Source of the DNA: Pelethousia sp002409725 | GTDB taxonomy: Bacteria > Bacillota > Clostridia > Christensenellales > CAG-138 | Direction of reading: 5' to 3' | Length of the DNA stretch: 32,546 bases | Assembly (NCBI GenBank): GCA_937915455.1 | Contig: CALDNN010000032.1 | Coordinates: 1 to 32,546, forward strand | In this document: positions 1-7,698 of the stretch, one piece after another | Position numbering within the stretch: the stretch's first letter is position 1 | How the letters are laid out: each line of letters opens with the position of its first letter | Program-made: the position numbers and the translations under genes | The notes under the pieces: model-generated | Told to the model about the DNA's origin: nothing | Database searches by the model: none | What the model saw: only the letters and a program-made list of their open reading frames with translations

Positions 1-10
1 GGGTATTGTT

Positions 11-304
11 ATGAAGAGAACGTGGACGAATGTATCAGCGCAGGGGACAGAGATCCAAGAGATGAGGGACGCAGGGAAAACCAGGCAGGAGATAGCGGAT
101 GCGCTGGGCTTGACGAAGAAACAAATCAAAAACTGGATCAATCGTCACAACAGGAAAGAGGAAGGAAGCAAAGTGGGCGCCCCACCCAAAGTACGCGAAC
201 GCAAGGCGGCGGTGAGCCTGCAAGAATACAAGTATGAAAACAAACGGTTAAAGATGGAGAATCAGTTGCTGCGGGATTTTCTTCACGCCGCTGGAAGGCG
301 GTGA
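11..304 (+). CDS. IS3-family transposase OrfA (helix-turn-helix subunit)
   Basis: This 97-residue protein is the small regulatory and DNA-binding part of an IS3-type transposase. Residues about 17-48 read as a helix-turn-helix (TRQEIADALGLTKKQIKNWI), and residues about 72-92 form a leucine-rich heptad segment (YENKRLKMENQLLRDF) typical of the OrfA dimerisation coiled coil. Its TGA stop overlaps the GTG start of OrfB in the four bases GTGA at 301-304, and OrfB lies in the -1 frame. In this family a programmed -1 frameshift usually makes the OrfAB fusion. I see no classic A-rich slippery heptamer, but the -1 frame is open back through the tail of orfA (from about 274), so either frameshifting or coupled reinitiation is possible. 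It looks intact. Confidence 0.85.
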   Translation: MKRTWTNVSAQGTEIQEMRDAGKTRQEIADALGLTKKQIKNWINRHNRKEEGSKVGAPPKVRERKAAVSLQEYKYENKRLKMENQLLRDFLHAAGRR

Positions 305-1158
305 GGCCATCCGTTAAGTATGAGGTTGTGTACTGCCGTCGGGGACAATATCCAATCTCAAGCATGTGCAGTTTCTTTGGCATTTCTCGAAGCGGTTATT
401 ACGACTATGTAAAGCGGCGCGAACAGCCAGCAAAGGACTTGGAGTTATCTAAACTCATTGCCCAGTGCCAGGAAAAATGCAAGAGAACTTATGGGTATCG
501 CCGTGTGCAAATATGGCTGATTCGAGAGAAAGGCATTAGGCTTAACGGTAAAACTGTTCTTCGTATCATGGGCAAGTACGGTCTGCTTAGCGAAATCCGT
601 CGTCGAAAGAAGTATCGGCAGATGGGACAACAGCTTCACAAATATGAAAACCTGCTGGATCGCAATTTTGTTGCCCATAGACCTAACGCCAAATGGGTTA
701 CGGACATCTCATATATTCAAACAGCACAGGGAGTCCTGTATTTGTCCATGATCCGTGATCTTTACGATAATAGTATCGTAGCCTACAAGACCGGAACACA
801 GCAAACCATTAACCTTGTTGCAAAAACCATTCATGCAGCTTTTCAAAAAGAAGCGGTCGCTGCCGAGTTACAGCTCCACAGCGACCAAGGATTTCAGTAC
901 ACGTCCAAGACATACTTCAATCTTATTCAACATTATGGCATTACGCCGTCCATGTCAAGACGCGGAAACTGTTATGATAATGCTATGGCAGAAAATTTCT
1001 TCTCTATCCTTAAAACAGAATGCATTTACAGGCAAAAGATTTTAACACTTGAGCAGGCGCGTCAGCTTATTGACGAATACATCTATTTTTACAACAACGA
1101 GCGGGTTCAAGCAAAAACATGCCTGACACCACTCGAAAGGCGGCGTCAGGCGGACTAA
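301..1158 (+). CDS. IS3-family transposase OrfB (DDE integrase)
   Basis: This 285-residue protein is the catalytic transposase half. An N-terminal HTH_21-like region (YGYRRVQIWL near residue 62) is followed by an rve integrase core. The three catalytic acidic residues can be read in WVTDISY (first Asp), LHSDQGFQY (second Asp) and NAMAENFFSILKTE (Glu). The segment SRRGNCYDNAMAENFF is characteristic of the IS150 group. The start is GTG at 301, overlapping the orfA stop. No internal stop or frameshift is visible, so the element may still be active if its ends are complete. It is transcribed convergently with rpsI. Confidence 0.9.
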   Translation: MRPSVKYEVVYCRRGQYPISSMCSFFGISRSGYYDYVKRREQPAKDLELSKLIAQCQEKCKRTYGYRRVQIWLIREKGIRLNGKTVLRIMGKYGLLSEIRRRKKYRQMGQQLHKYENLLDRNFVAHRPNAKWVTDISYIQTAQGVLYLSMIRDLYDNSIVAYKTGTQQTINLVAKTIHAAFQKEAVAAELQLHSDQGFQYTSKTYFNLIQHYGITPSMSRRGNCYDNAMAENFFSILKTECIYRQKILTLEQARQLIDEYIYFYNNERVQAKTCLTPLERRRQAD

Positions 1159-1225
1159 TCTCTTGATATTCTACGATTGGGCTCTTCTTTCTCTGTCTGT
1201 TTTCTCTGGTTCAGTCCATAAACGG

Positions 1226-1243
1226 CCGGGGGCTTTGCTTGCA
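1226..1243 (-). terminator. Remnant of the rpsI terminator, distal arm missing
   Basis: On the minus strand, 17 bases after the rpsI stop, the sequence TGCAAGCAAAGCCCCCGG appears. It matches 17 of 18 bases at the same place downstream of rplS (20755-20772), where it is the first arm of a hairpin. Here the expected second arm (GGGGGCTTT) is absent and IS sequence follows. I infer that the IS insertion cut the terminator. Confidence 0.5.
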
Positions 1244-1260
1244 TAAAGGACAAGCAGAAG

Positions 1261-1656
1261 TTAACGTTTGGAGAACTGGGGCGCTCTGCGGGCGGCTTTG
1301 AGGCCGTACTTTTTACGCTCCTTCATGCGCGGGTCGCGGGTCAGGAAGCCCGCTTTTTTAAGGGCGCCGCGCAGCTCGGGATCGGCCACGATCAGGGCGC
1401 GGGCGATGCCGTGGCGGATAGCGCCGGCCTGGCCGGTGGTACCGCCGCCGTAGACGCTTACGCGTACGTCGTATTTGTTGAGGGTGTCGGTGAGGGCCAG
1501 CGGCGCGCGGGCGATCATCTTGAGGGTTTCGTAGCCGAAGTAATCGTCGAGGTCGCGCTGGTTCACGGTGATGACGCCGGTGCCGGGAACGAGACGAACG
1601 CGAGCAATGGACTTCTTGCGCCTGCCGGTGCCGAGATACTGGGTGATGTTAGCCAT
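1261..1656 (-). CDS. rpsI: 30S ribosomal protein S9
   Basis: This 131-residue protein is S9, which sits in the head of the small subunit with its C-terminal tail reaching toward the P-site tRNA. It shows the family landmarks YLGTGRRKKSIARVRL near the start, GGGTTGQAGAIRHGIARAL in the middle and the basic tail ending QFSKR. Length is normal for bacteria. An AAGGAG ribosome binding site precedes the ATG. It lies 19 bases behind rplM and is surely cotranscribed with it, as in most bacteria. Its downstream terminator appears truncated by the IS element. Confidence 0.98.
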   Translation of the reverse strand: MANITQYLGTGRRKKSIARVRLVPGTGVITVNQRDLDDYFGYETLKMIARAPLALTDTLNKYDVRVSVYGGGTTGQAGAIRHGIARALIVADPELRGALKKAGFLTRDPRMKERKKYGLKAARRAPQFSKR

Positions 1657-1675
1657 TTCTTGTTGCTCCTTTCCC

Positions 1676-2107
1676 TTATTTGAGCACGAGCGTTTCGGGC
1701 AGTTGGGCTGCTTGCTGATGTTCGCTGCCCGCGTAAACGCGGAGCTTTTTGAGCATCTGGCGGCCCAGGGGGCCCTTGGGCATCATGCGGCGGATGGCCT
1801 CGTACACGGCGAATTCGGGCTTCTTATCAAGCAGGTCGCGGTATGAGGTTTCACGCAGGCCACCCGGATAGCCGGTGTGGCGGTAGTATTTCTTTTGATC
1901 GAGCTTGTTGCCCGTCATGGTGACCTTGCCGGCATTGATGATGATAACATGATCACCGGTGTCCACATGAGGGGTATATATGGGCTTGTGCTTGCCGCGC
2001 AGGATAGCGGCTACCTGGGATGCAAGGCGGCCGAGTACCATACCGTCCGCATCGACCACGTACCACTTGCGCTCGACAGTCTCACCCTTGGCCATATAGG
2101 TCTTCAT
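1676..2107 (-). CDS. rplM: 50S ribosomal protein L13
   Basis: This 143-residue protein is L13, an early-assembling large-subunit protein. Recognisable segments are MAKGETVERKWYVVDADG, GDHVIIINAGKVTMTGNK, YRHTGYPGGL and RRMMPKGPLGRQMLKKLRVY. I chose the ATG at 2107 because a strong AGGAGG lies six bases upstream and the product (MKTYMAKGE...) has the standard length; an in-frame extension to 2185 has no family resemblance and runs through the leader. It is the first gene of the rplM-rpsI operon, driven by the promoter at 2215-2243. Confidence 0.98.
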   Translation of the reverse strand: MKTYMAKGETVERKWYVVDADGMVLGRLASQVAAILRGKHKPIYTPHVDTGDHVIIINAGKVTMTGNKLDQKKYYRHTGYPGGLRETSYRDLLDKKPEFAVYEAIRRMMPKGPLGRQMLKKLRVYAGSEHQQAAQLPETLVLK

Positions 2108-2208
2108 GGCTGTCCTCCTAAAAAGCATTGTGAAAATTACGTTGCATTCGTGGGAGGTACCTTGCTTCCGGGGCTGTGGCCGCAAATACCGATCCTAAAG
2201 AACACACA
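2108..2208 (-). promoter_or_regulatory. Candidate L13 leader RNA (rplM 5' UTR)
   Basis: About 100 bases lie between the predicted transcription start and the rplM ATG. Within them 2156-2190 can fold as an interrupted hairpin on the minus strand, GGTA and TTGC pairing with GCAA and TACC. The CCTCC at 2153-2157 could pair with the GGAGG ribosome binding site at 2114-2118. Firmicutes often have an autoregulatory L13 leader at this position. I infer that role from position and pairing only, since I could not compare it with the family model. Confidence 0.5.
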
Positions 2209-2214
2209 AGTGAT

Positions 2215-2243
2215 ATTCTATCCAAAATGCGACCGCCTGTCAA
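2215..2243 (-). promoter_or_regulatory. Sigma-A promoter of rplM-rpsI
   Basis: On the minus strand a perfect -35 TTGACA (2238-2243) is followed by a 17-base spacer and a -10 TAGAAT (2215-2220, five of six consensus bases). It sits between trmL and rplM, so L13 and S9 have their own strong transcription start about 100 bases upstream of the ATG. Confidence 0.85.
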
Positions 2244-2280
2244 GCCTTTCAAGCCGAAAAACAGCCGCATTTCTGAAATT

Positions 2281-2742
2281 TTATACCATATCTGGAAAGC
2301 CCGCCTGCCGCAGGGCTTCATAGAGCACGATTGCCACCGAATTGGAAAGGTTCAGCGAGCGTTGGCCCGCTTTCATGGGGATGCGGATGGCATCCGCCGC
2401 GCGCCTGGTGAGCAGGGCCTTCCCCAACCCTGCCGTTTCTTTGCCGAAAACGAGGAAATCTCCATCCTGATAGGTAACCTCGGCATAGGAGCGGGCGGCG
2501 TGCGTGGAGGTGAGGAAAAAGCGCGCCCCTGGATAGGCTGCCTCCACCTCTTCAAAGGCATCGTAATAGTGCACCTCCAGGCTGCTCCAATAGTCGAGCC
2601 CGGCCCGTTTAAGGGCTTTGTCATCCAGATCGAAGCCGAAGGGTCGCACCATATGCAGGGCCGTGCCCGTTACGGCGCAGGTGCGGGAGATATTGCCGGT
2701 GTTCGGGGGAATCTCCGGCTCCACCAATACGATATGGAACAT
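2281..2742 (-). CDS. trmL: tRNA (cytidine(34)-2'-O)-methyltransferase, SPOUT family
   Basis: This 153-residue protein matches TrmL, which methylates the 2'-OH of the wobble base of tRNA-Leu using S-adenosylmethionine. Visible SPOUT signatures are VLVEPEIPPNTGNISRTC at the start, LVFGKETAGL in the middle, and the C-terminal knot segment IPMKAGQRSLNLSNSVAIVL that binds the cofactor. Length is typical of the compact single-domain members. An AAAAGGAG site precedes the ATG. It starts 45 bases after the fusion gene at 2788 and may be cotranscribed with it. The six bases GGACGG and CCGTCC flank its binding site as a short inverted repeat. Confidence 0.93.
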   Translation of the reverse strand: MFHIVLVEPEIPPNTGNISRTCAVTGTALHMVRPFGFDLDDKALKRAGLDYWSSLEVHYYDAFEEVEAAYPGARFFLTSTHAARSYAEVTYQDGDFLVFGKETAGLGKALLTRRAADAIRIPMKAGQRSLNLSNSVAIVLYEALRQAGFPDMV

Positions 2743-2787
2743 GGACGGGGTCTCCTTTTATTCAAAATCGAAGCTCCGTCCATTGTA

Positions 2788-5211
2788 TCACGATTTTCCG
2801 TTTTTGTCCTTCGCGAGCCGGCGCACCTTGTCGAGGTAGAGATCCGTCAGCTCCTTGGCGTATTCCGCGTTATAGCTGCCGGCGATTATGCGGCAAGCCG
2901 TGAAATCCCGATTGGGCCGCACCAATATCCAGCCATTGTCGCTCTTGACCTTTACACCGTCGATCAGTTCCACCCGGCTGCTGGGTTCTGTCTCCACCAG
3001 GCTACGCAGCACCCGGCCCATCTCCTTCCAGGAGCATCCCACGCTGGCCTCGGATTCATAGGCCTGCGGTATCTCGTCAAGGTATCTGCCCAGCTTCTCC
3101 TGCCTGCACAGCTCCGCCAGGCGCAGGATGGCCGCCTCCGGCTCGAACAGCTCCGGCAGGTAACAGCCCTCCTCCAGGGCCTGCCGTCGCCACTTGGCCC
3201 GGTGATCCGGGCAGCGCCGCACCCGGCAGCCCCTGCCTTCGAGAAAGGCCGCGTATTCTTCGCTCACGCGTACGGGCAGCACCGCTTCCCCCCTAAGCCG
3301 CCCTTCGACCAGGGCGCACAGGATGAAGATGGTGATGCGCTCGCCTTCGCGCAGGTATCGATCCCGCCAGATGCAAGTCATCTCCCCCTCGCCCCCGGCT
3401 GCGGCTACGAAACCCAGCTCCGCGCCCGCATGCACCATGGCCCCGTGCAGGCGTTCGGGATCCTTTTCATCCATATACTGCACCGTATATCCGGCGGGCA
3501 GCAGCACCCGGGCCACCGCGTCGTAGATATCGCCGCCCCTGCCCAATACCAGCTTTACGCCGTTGGTTTCCGGCAGGCGGGCCGTTGCGATGGATTTGGC
3601 CAGATGCGCTTCGTAGGCCCGGGCCGCCCCGCCCAGGGGCTGCAAAATGCCTAAGCGCTGGGCGGTTACCGGGTGGTGCGGCCCCATCAGCACCTCCTGG
3701 CGGAAGGCGCGGAAGGCCCCACCCGTGAGCTGGCAGCCCATGTCGTCGCAGAGCACCAGCTCGGTTTCATGGGGGCTTTGACCGCCGTGGCGCACATAAG
3801 CCCCGCCCTCCATGCCAAAGCTGAACACGGCATGCTCAAAGGCCGAATAGGCGCAGTAGCCCAGATCGCATACATCCGCGCCCTGGGCCAATATGCCGGA
3901 TATCAGGGCGTGCTTGAGCATCACCGCCTGCTGGCTACCGTCCGTGGCCACTGCCAGCTCCTTGCCCGCGGCCTTGCGGGCGAGGGCAAGGGCTGCCCCC
4001 ACCCGGGCCGCCCGCTCCGGCCCCAGGTCGTGATCGGCAAAGCCTTTCACACACATGTCAAGGCCGCTCTTTTGCAGGCCGTCGTCCCATACCACGTCCT
4101 CGGAGCAGCGGGCGTCATCCTCCAGGCGCTTATTTGGCCAGAGGGAGGCCCCGGCGGTGATGGCACAGTTCTTGCCCACGTTGCTGCCCGCGCCCAGGGC
4201 CGTGTGGGCAAAGACCTGCGCGCCGCTATCCACATGCGCGCCTTCGCAGAGGATCGCCCCGCGTATCTCCACGTTCTCCCGCACCCTGGCCCCGGGCATG
4301 AGCACGGAGCGCTTGATGCTGCTGCCCGTGCCCACCCGGCTGCCGCTGCAAAGCACGGCTCCATCCGCCAGCAAGGCTCCGGCCGCCACCTCCGCATCCC
4401 GGCCGATGTAGCAGGGGGCGATCACGGCTGCATCCGAAGATATCCTGGCCCCATGCTCGATCCAAATGCCCTCCCGCTCCACGGCCAAGGTCTCAAAGGC
4501 GCATTTGCCCAGCAACATATCTCGCTGCGCACCGAGATATTGCTCAAGGTCGCCGATGTCGCACCAATAGCTTTCCGTTACATAACCTTCGATGCGCATA
4601 TCCGCTTTGAGCATTTTGGGGAAAAGATCCATGCTGAAATCATATTTCATATCCTGTGGGATCATCTCTACCGCTTCAGGCGAAAGTAGGTAGATGCCGG
4701 TGTTGGCCAGGTCGCTGAAGACCTCGGAGAGCTGGGGCTTTTCCAAAAAACGCGTGATGCGGCTGGTTTCGTCGAGGATAGCTACCCCGTATTCCGTGGG
4801 CACCTGCACGCGCTTGAGCACAATGGTGGCCGCGGCGCCGTTTTTAGCATGCCGCTCGGCCAGGGCGGTTAGGTCGATATCCGTCATGGCATCCCCGCTG
4901 AGCACCAGCACCGGCCCCGTTGCGGTATCCCCCACGGCTGCGCGCACGCTGCCCGCCGTGCCCAGCGGCTTATCCTCCACGCTGTAGCGGATATTCGCGC
5001 CAAAGGCCCTGCCATCGCCCAAATGCTGCGATATCATATTGGGCAAATAATGAAGGGTGGCCGCGATATCGGCAATGCCATGGGCCGTAAGCAGCTCCAC
5101 GCAATAATCGATCACGGGTTTGTTAAGCAAGGGAACCATGGGCTTGGGCATGGTGCAGGTGAGGGGGCGCAGCCGTTTGCCCTCGCCCCCTGCCATGATG
5201 ACTGCTTGCAT
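2788..5211 (-). CDS. Sugar-1-phosphate nucleotidyltransferase fused to a degenerate phosphomannomutase-like domain
   Basis: This 807-residue protein has three parts. Residues 1-235 are a nucleotidyltransferase with the GGEGKRLRPLT signature at 8-18, MPKPM at 21-25, SGD at 105-107 and EKP at 157-159, so it probably makes an NDP-sugar such as GDP-mannose. Residues about 250-350 are left-handed beta-helix hexapeptide repeats. Residues about 370-800 have the length and position of an alpha-D-phosphohexomutase, but the loops that normally do chemistry are altered: the phosphoserine loop reads HGGQSPHE (474-481), the metal loop reads AAAGGEGE (603-610) without the usual Asp-x-Asp-x-Asp, no GExSGH loop is apparent, and the phosphate loop reads RPNRDFT (765-771) instead of RPSGTEP. 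The mutase half is therefore probably inactive. Similar fusions are known in clostridia and cyanobacteria; the exact sugar is unknown. Confidence 0.85.
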   Translation of the reverse strand: MQAVIMAGGEGKRLRPLTCTMPKPMVPLLNKPVIDYCVELLTAHGIADIAATLHYLPNMISQHLGDGRAFGANIRYSVEDKPLGTAGSVRAAVGDTATGPVLVLSGDAMTDIDLTALAERHAKNGAAATIVLKRVQVPTEYGVAILDETSRITRFLEKPQLSEVFSDLANTGIYLLSPEAVEMIPQDMKYDFSMDLFPKMLKADMRIEGYVTESYWCDIGDLEQYLGAQRDMLLGKCAFETLAVEREGIWIEHGARISSDAAVIAPCYIGRDAEVAAGALLADGAVLCSGSRVGTGSSIKRSVLMPGARVRENVEIRGAILCEGAHVDSGAQVFAHTALGAGSNVGKNCAITAGASLWPNKRLEDDARCSEDVVWDDGLQKSGLDMCVKGFADHDLGPERAARVGAALALARKAAGKELAVATDGSQQAVMLKHALISGILAQGADVCDLGYCAYSAFEHAVFSFGMEGGAYVRHGGQSPHETELVLCDDMGCQLTGGAFRAFRQEVLMGPHHPVTAQRLGILQPLGGAARAYEAHLAKSIATARLPETNGVKLVLGRGGDIYDAVARVLLPAGYTVQYMDEKDPERLHGAMVHAGAELGFVAAAGGEGEMTCIWRDRYLREGERITIFILCALVEGRLRGEAVLPVRVSEEYAAFLEGRGCRVRRCPDHRAKWRRQALEEGCYLPELFEPEAAILRLAELCRQEKLGRYLDEIPQAYESEASVGCSWKEMGRVLRSLVETEPSSRVELIDGVKVKSDNGWILVRPNRDFTACRIIAGSYNAEYAKELTDLYLDKVRRLAKDKNGKS

Positions 5212-5217
5212 ACGAAA

Positions 5218-5249
5218 AATACCGCCTTTCCAAATGAAGTAGCGGTATT
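5218..5249 (-). terminator. Terminator-like hairpin before the nucleotidyltransferase fusion
   Basis: Minus-strand AATACCGC (5242-5249) and GCGGTATT (5218-5225) form a perfect 8-pair stem with a 16-base loop, followed by TTTTCG. It would end the hslV-hslU-hydrolase transcript. The T run finishes only a few bases before the ATG at 5211, and the only ribosome binding site candidate (GGAAAGGCGG) lies partly in the stem, so the hairpin could also control translation of the next gene. The stem also reads as a hairpin in the other direction. Confidence 0.65.
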
Positions 5250-5293
5250 ATTCTTTGCCGGTATGGTTCTTTCTATTTGCACGGAAAGGGGCG

Positions 5294-6310
5294 CTATTTG
5301 TAGAAAAATACGTTGCCGCCAAACGTGGCGTAGTAGTTGTAGCCGGTGCGGCTGGTGCCACGGCTGGCGGATTGGAAATACAGCACCTCAGCAGGAAGGA
5401 GCAGGTTCTTCTCCACGAATATCTGTTGCACGGCCGCCTTAGCCGCGCTGGAGGGCGATTTGAGGCTATCCGTGGAAAATTGGTTTCTCTGATAGATTAC
5501 GTCGTAGATCGTATCGGGGAAGCGGCTACTCTGCACACGGTTGTAGATCACGTTGGCCACGGCCACATAGCTTTCGCTGTCCCCTTCTTTATAAACGACC
5601 TGGGCCACCAGATACAGCTCGTCCTCCTCGGAAAAAGAAGCGCTGGGGCTGGGCGTTTCGGTGGGCGCAGGTTCGGGGGTAGCGGTGGCCTTGGGCTTGT
5701 CCGTAGGTTTTGGGGTAGGCGTGGGCACGCTGCCGATGGTCACATACTCCATTAGCATGTATCCTCTAAGCCCGTCCAGCTTCACGCGGTACCATTCCTC
5801 ACAGGTGCCAGTGACCAGCAGCTCGTCGTAGCGCTCGTATTCGCCCAGCACCTCGTAATCCGTGCCCGGCCCCTTGCGAAGGTTGATGGTTTTGGAATTC
5901 ACAAAGCCATCGACGTATTCTTCCAGCTCTTCCACCGTATAGGTCGGGGTAGGCGAGGGTTTAGCCGTCTGCTTAGGCGTGGGCGTAGGCTCCTCCGTGG
6001 GTTCAGGGGAAGCCGAGGCTTCCGGCTCCGTGGCTTCCCATGTGGAGGCGCTAGGCTCGGGCATAACTGCATCCGGCGGCGGGGTGAGCTGCACCAGCTG
6101 CCCTTCCCCACCCGGCTCCAGCAGCGTTTCCGTTGGTAGACTGCCTGCCTGTGCCTGGGCGGCAACAGGAACCAGCGGCGCAGGCGTTTCGGCTACAGGG
6201 ATCGGCTCCAGCACCACCACGTTGGCCGTGGTGGCGGCAGCCGCGCAGCCGGAAAAAAGCAGCGCTAAGGCCAGGCAGAGTATGCGGTTGAAGAGCCTTC
6301 TCGTTTTCAT
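5294..6310 (-). CDS. SleB/CwlJ-family cell wall hydrolase lipoprotein with SH3b domain
   Basis: This 338-residue protein is likely exported and lipid-anchored. It has a basic start (MKTRRLFNR), a hydrophobic stretch and the lipobox LFSGC. A long Pro/Thr/Ser/Glu-rich linker follows, then an SH3b domain at about 137-193 (INLRKGPGTDYEVLGEY), a second Pro/Thr linker, and a C-terminal Hydrolase_2 domain from about 230 with the catalytic-Glu region VVYKEGDSESYVAVANVIYN. That domain family cleaves peptidoglycan, notably spore cortex in SleB. I chose the ATG at 6310 over a GTG three bases upstream because TGATG couples it directly to the hslU stop. It occupies the place where codY follows hslU in Bacillus. 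A sporulation role is possible but not shown. Confidence 0.85.
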   Translation of the reverse strand: MKTRRLFNRILCLALALLFSGCAAAATTANVVVLEPIPVAETPAPLVPVAAQAQAGSLPTETLLEPGGEGQLVQLTPPPDAVMPEPSASTWEATEPEASASPEPTEEPTPTPKQTAKPSPTPTYTVEELEEYVDGFVNSKTINLRKGPGTDYEVLGEYERYDELLVTGTCEEWYRVKLDGLRGYMLMEYVTIGSVPTPTPKPTDKPKATATPEPAPTETPSPSASFSEEDELYLVAQVVYKEGDSESYVAVANVIYNRVQSSRFPDTIYDVIYQRNQFSTDSLKSPSSAAKAAVQQIFVEKNLLLPAEVLYFQSASRGTSRTGYNYYATFGGNVFFYK

Positions 6311-7698
6311 CACAGAATAAACTTTTGCAGATCCTCGCTTTGGTATTGTTTGGATATATGCTCCTTCACATAGGCTTCGTCTACCTCTACCTTGGTAAGA
6401 GGGTAATCGCCGCCCGCGTTAAAGGAGATGTCTTCCAGTAGGTTTTCCATGATGGTGTGCAGCCGCCGCGCGCCAATATTCTCGCTGGTCTCGTTGGCGT
6501 TATAGGCGTATTGGGCAATGGCGGTGAGCGCATCCTCCGTAAAGGTTAAAACGATGCTGTCCGTTTTGAGCAGGGCAGCGTATTGCTTGGTGATGGCGTG
6601 CTCCGGCTGGGTGAGGATGCGCTTGTAATCCTCAGCCGTGAGGGCTGCCAATTCCACCCGGATGGGAAAGCGGCCCTGCAGCTCGGGGATCAGATCCGTC
6701 ACCTTGGCAACGTGGAAGGCCCCGGCGGCGATAAAGAGCATGAAATCCGTTTTCACGGGGCCGTACTTGGTATTCACCGTGCAGCCCTCCACGATAGGAA
6801 GGATATCACGCTGCACGCCCTCTCGGGAAACATCCGGCCCGCCCATCTGCTGGGCAGAGGCGATCTTATCGATCTCGTCGATAAAGATGATGCCATCCTG
6901 CTCGGCCTTTTCCACGGCCTCTCTTGTGACCTCGTCCATATCGATGAGCTTTTCCGTTTCATCCTGGATGAGGATGCGGCGGGCCTCCTTGACGCTAACC
7001 CGGCGTTTTTTCTTTTTGGGCGGGATCAGGCCGCCCATCATCTCGTTGAGGTCGATGTCGATGCCCATTGCCATCATCGCGCCGCCGGTGGGCTGCTGTT
7101 CGACTTCCACCTCTACCATTTCGTCTTCCAATTGCCCGGCCCGAAGCTTGGCCGCCACATCCTCGCGCAGGGAGGATCTGCGGGCCTTTTCCTCTTCGCT
7201 AAGCTCCGGCTCGGCAGGCTGGCCGCCGCCGCTGCCCAGCAAAAATTGCAGCGGGTTCACCGGGCCGGAAGCGCCCTTTTTCTTTTGCCCGGGGAGCAAA
7301 AGCTCGATCAACCGCTGCTCCGCCGCTGCCTCTGCCACAACGCGAACGGCCTGGGCCTTGCGCTCCTTGCAAAGACGGATGGACGCCTCCACGAGATCGC
7401 GCACCATGCTGTCCACATCCCGGCCCACATAGCCCACCTCGGTGAACTTGGTAGCCTCCACCTTGACCAGCGGCGCATCCACCAGCTTGGCGAGCCTGCG
7501 GGCGATCTCGGTTTTACCTACGCCCGTGGGGCCCATCATGATGATGTTCTTGGGGGTGATCTCCTCGCGCAGCTCCTCGGGCAAGCGGCTGCGGCGATAA
7601 CGGTTGCGCAGGGCGATGGCCACCGCGCGCTTGGCCTCATCCTGGCCGATGATGTATTTATCCAGTGCCTCGACTGTTTCTCTCGGCGTCATCATCAT
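6310..7698 (-). CDS. hslU: HslU (ClpY) ATPase subunit of the HslVU protease
   Basis: This 462-residue AAA+ protein unfolds substrates and feeds them to HslV in the cytoplasm. Seen are the IIGQDEAKRAVAIALRNR start, Walker A GPTGVGKT (56-63), the pore loop GYVGRD (89-94), Walker B IIFIDEID (270-277) and the C-terminal tail EDLQKFIL, which in this family docks into HslV. The intermediate domain (about 110-240) carries a charged, low-complexity stretch and a lysine run near 228-233. Three consecutive ATG codons overlap the hslV stop (ATGA at 7695-7698), so translation is coupled; any of the three may be the true start. Confidence 0.97.
   Translation of the reverse strand: MMMTPRETVEALDKYIIGQDEAKRAVAIALRNRYRRSRLPEELREEITPKNIIMMGPTGVGKTEIARRLAKLVDAPLVKVEATKFTEVGYVGRDVDSMVRDLVEASIRLCKERKAQAVRVVAEAAAEQRLIELLLPGQKKKGASGPVNPLQFLLGSGGGQPAEPELSEEEKARRSSLREDVAAKLRAGQLEDEMVEVEVEQQPTGGAMMAMGIDIDLNEMMGGLIPPKKKKRRVSVKEARRILIQDETEKLIDMDEVTREAVEKAEQDGIIFIDEIDKIASAQQMGGPDVSREGVQRDILPIVEGCTVNTKYGPVKTDFMLFIAAGAFHVAKVTDLIPELQGRFPIRVELAALTAEDYKRILTQPEHAITKQYAALLKTDSIVLTFTEDALTAIAQYAYNANETSENIGARRLHTIMENLLEDISFNAGGDYPLTKVEVDEAYVKEHISKQYQSEDLQKFIL

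Larger units (their letters stand above)
1..1218 (+). mobile_element. IS3-family insertion sequence (IS150-like), left end outside window
   Basis: Two overlapping plus-strand genes form the usual IS3 orfA/orfB pair, oriented against every other gene in the window. The element is visibly less GC-rich than its neighbours, which suggests separate ancestry. Its left end is not visible, because orfA starts 11 bases into the window. I place the right end at 1218 because reading inward from there on the minus strand gives TGGACTGAACC, which resembles an IS3-type terminal repeat beginning with TG. The matching left repeat cannot be checked here, so this boundary is an inference. The remaining host sequence, 1219-1260, is the start of the rpsI downstream region. 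Confidence 0.85.

Noticed and set aside
274..304. Frameshift mutation between the two IS genes
   Set aside because: The overlap with the second gene in the -1 frame is the normal IS3 arrangement, so it is not evidence of a broken gene.
2108..2185. N-terminal extension of rplM
   Set aside because: It would translate the leader RNA, lacks a binding site and gives an L13 longer than any usual member.
2501..2620. CRISPR array or phage attachment site anywhere in the window
   Set aside because: No regularly spaced repeats were seen here or elsewhere, and no integrase other than the IS3 transposase is present.
2176..3654. Long plus-strand reading frame of 492 codons
   Set aside because: It lies opposite trmL and the nucleotidyltransferase fusion, has no family resemblance, and arises from the GC-rich codon use of the real genes.
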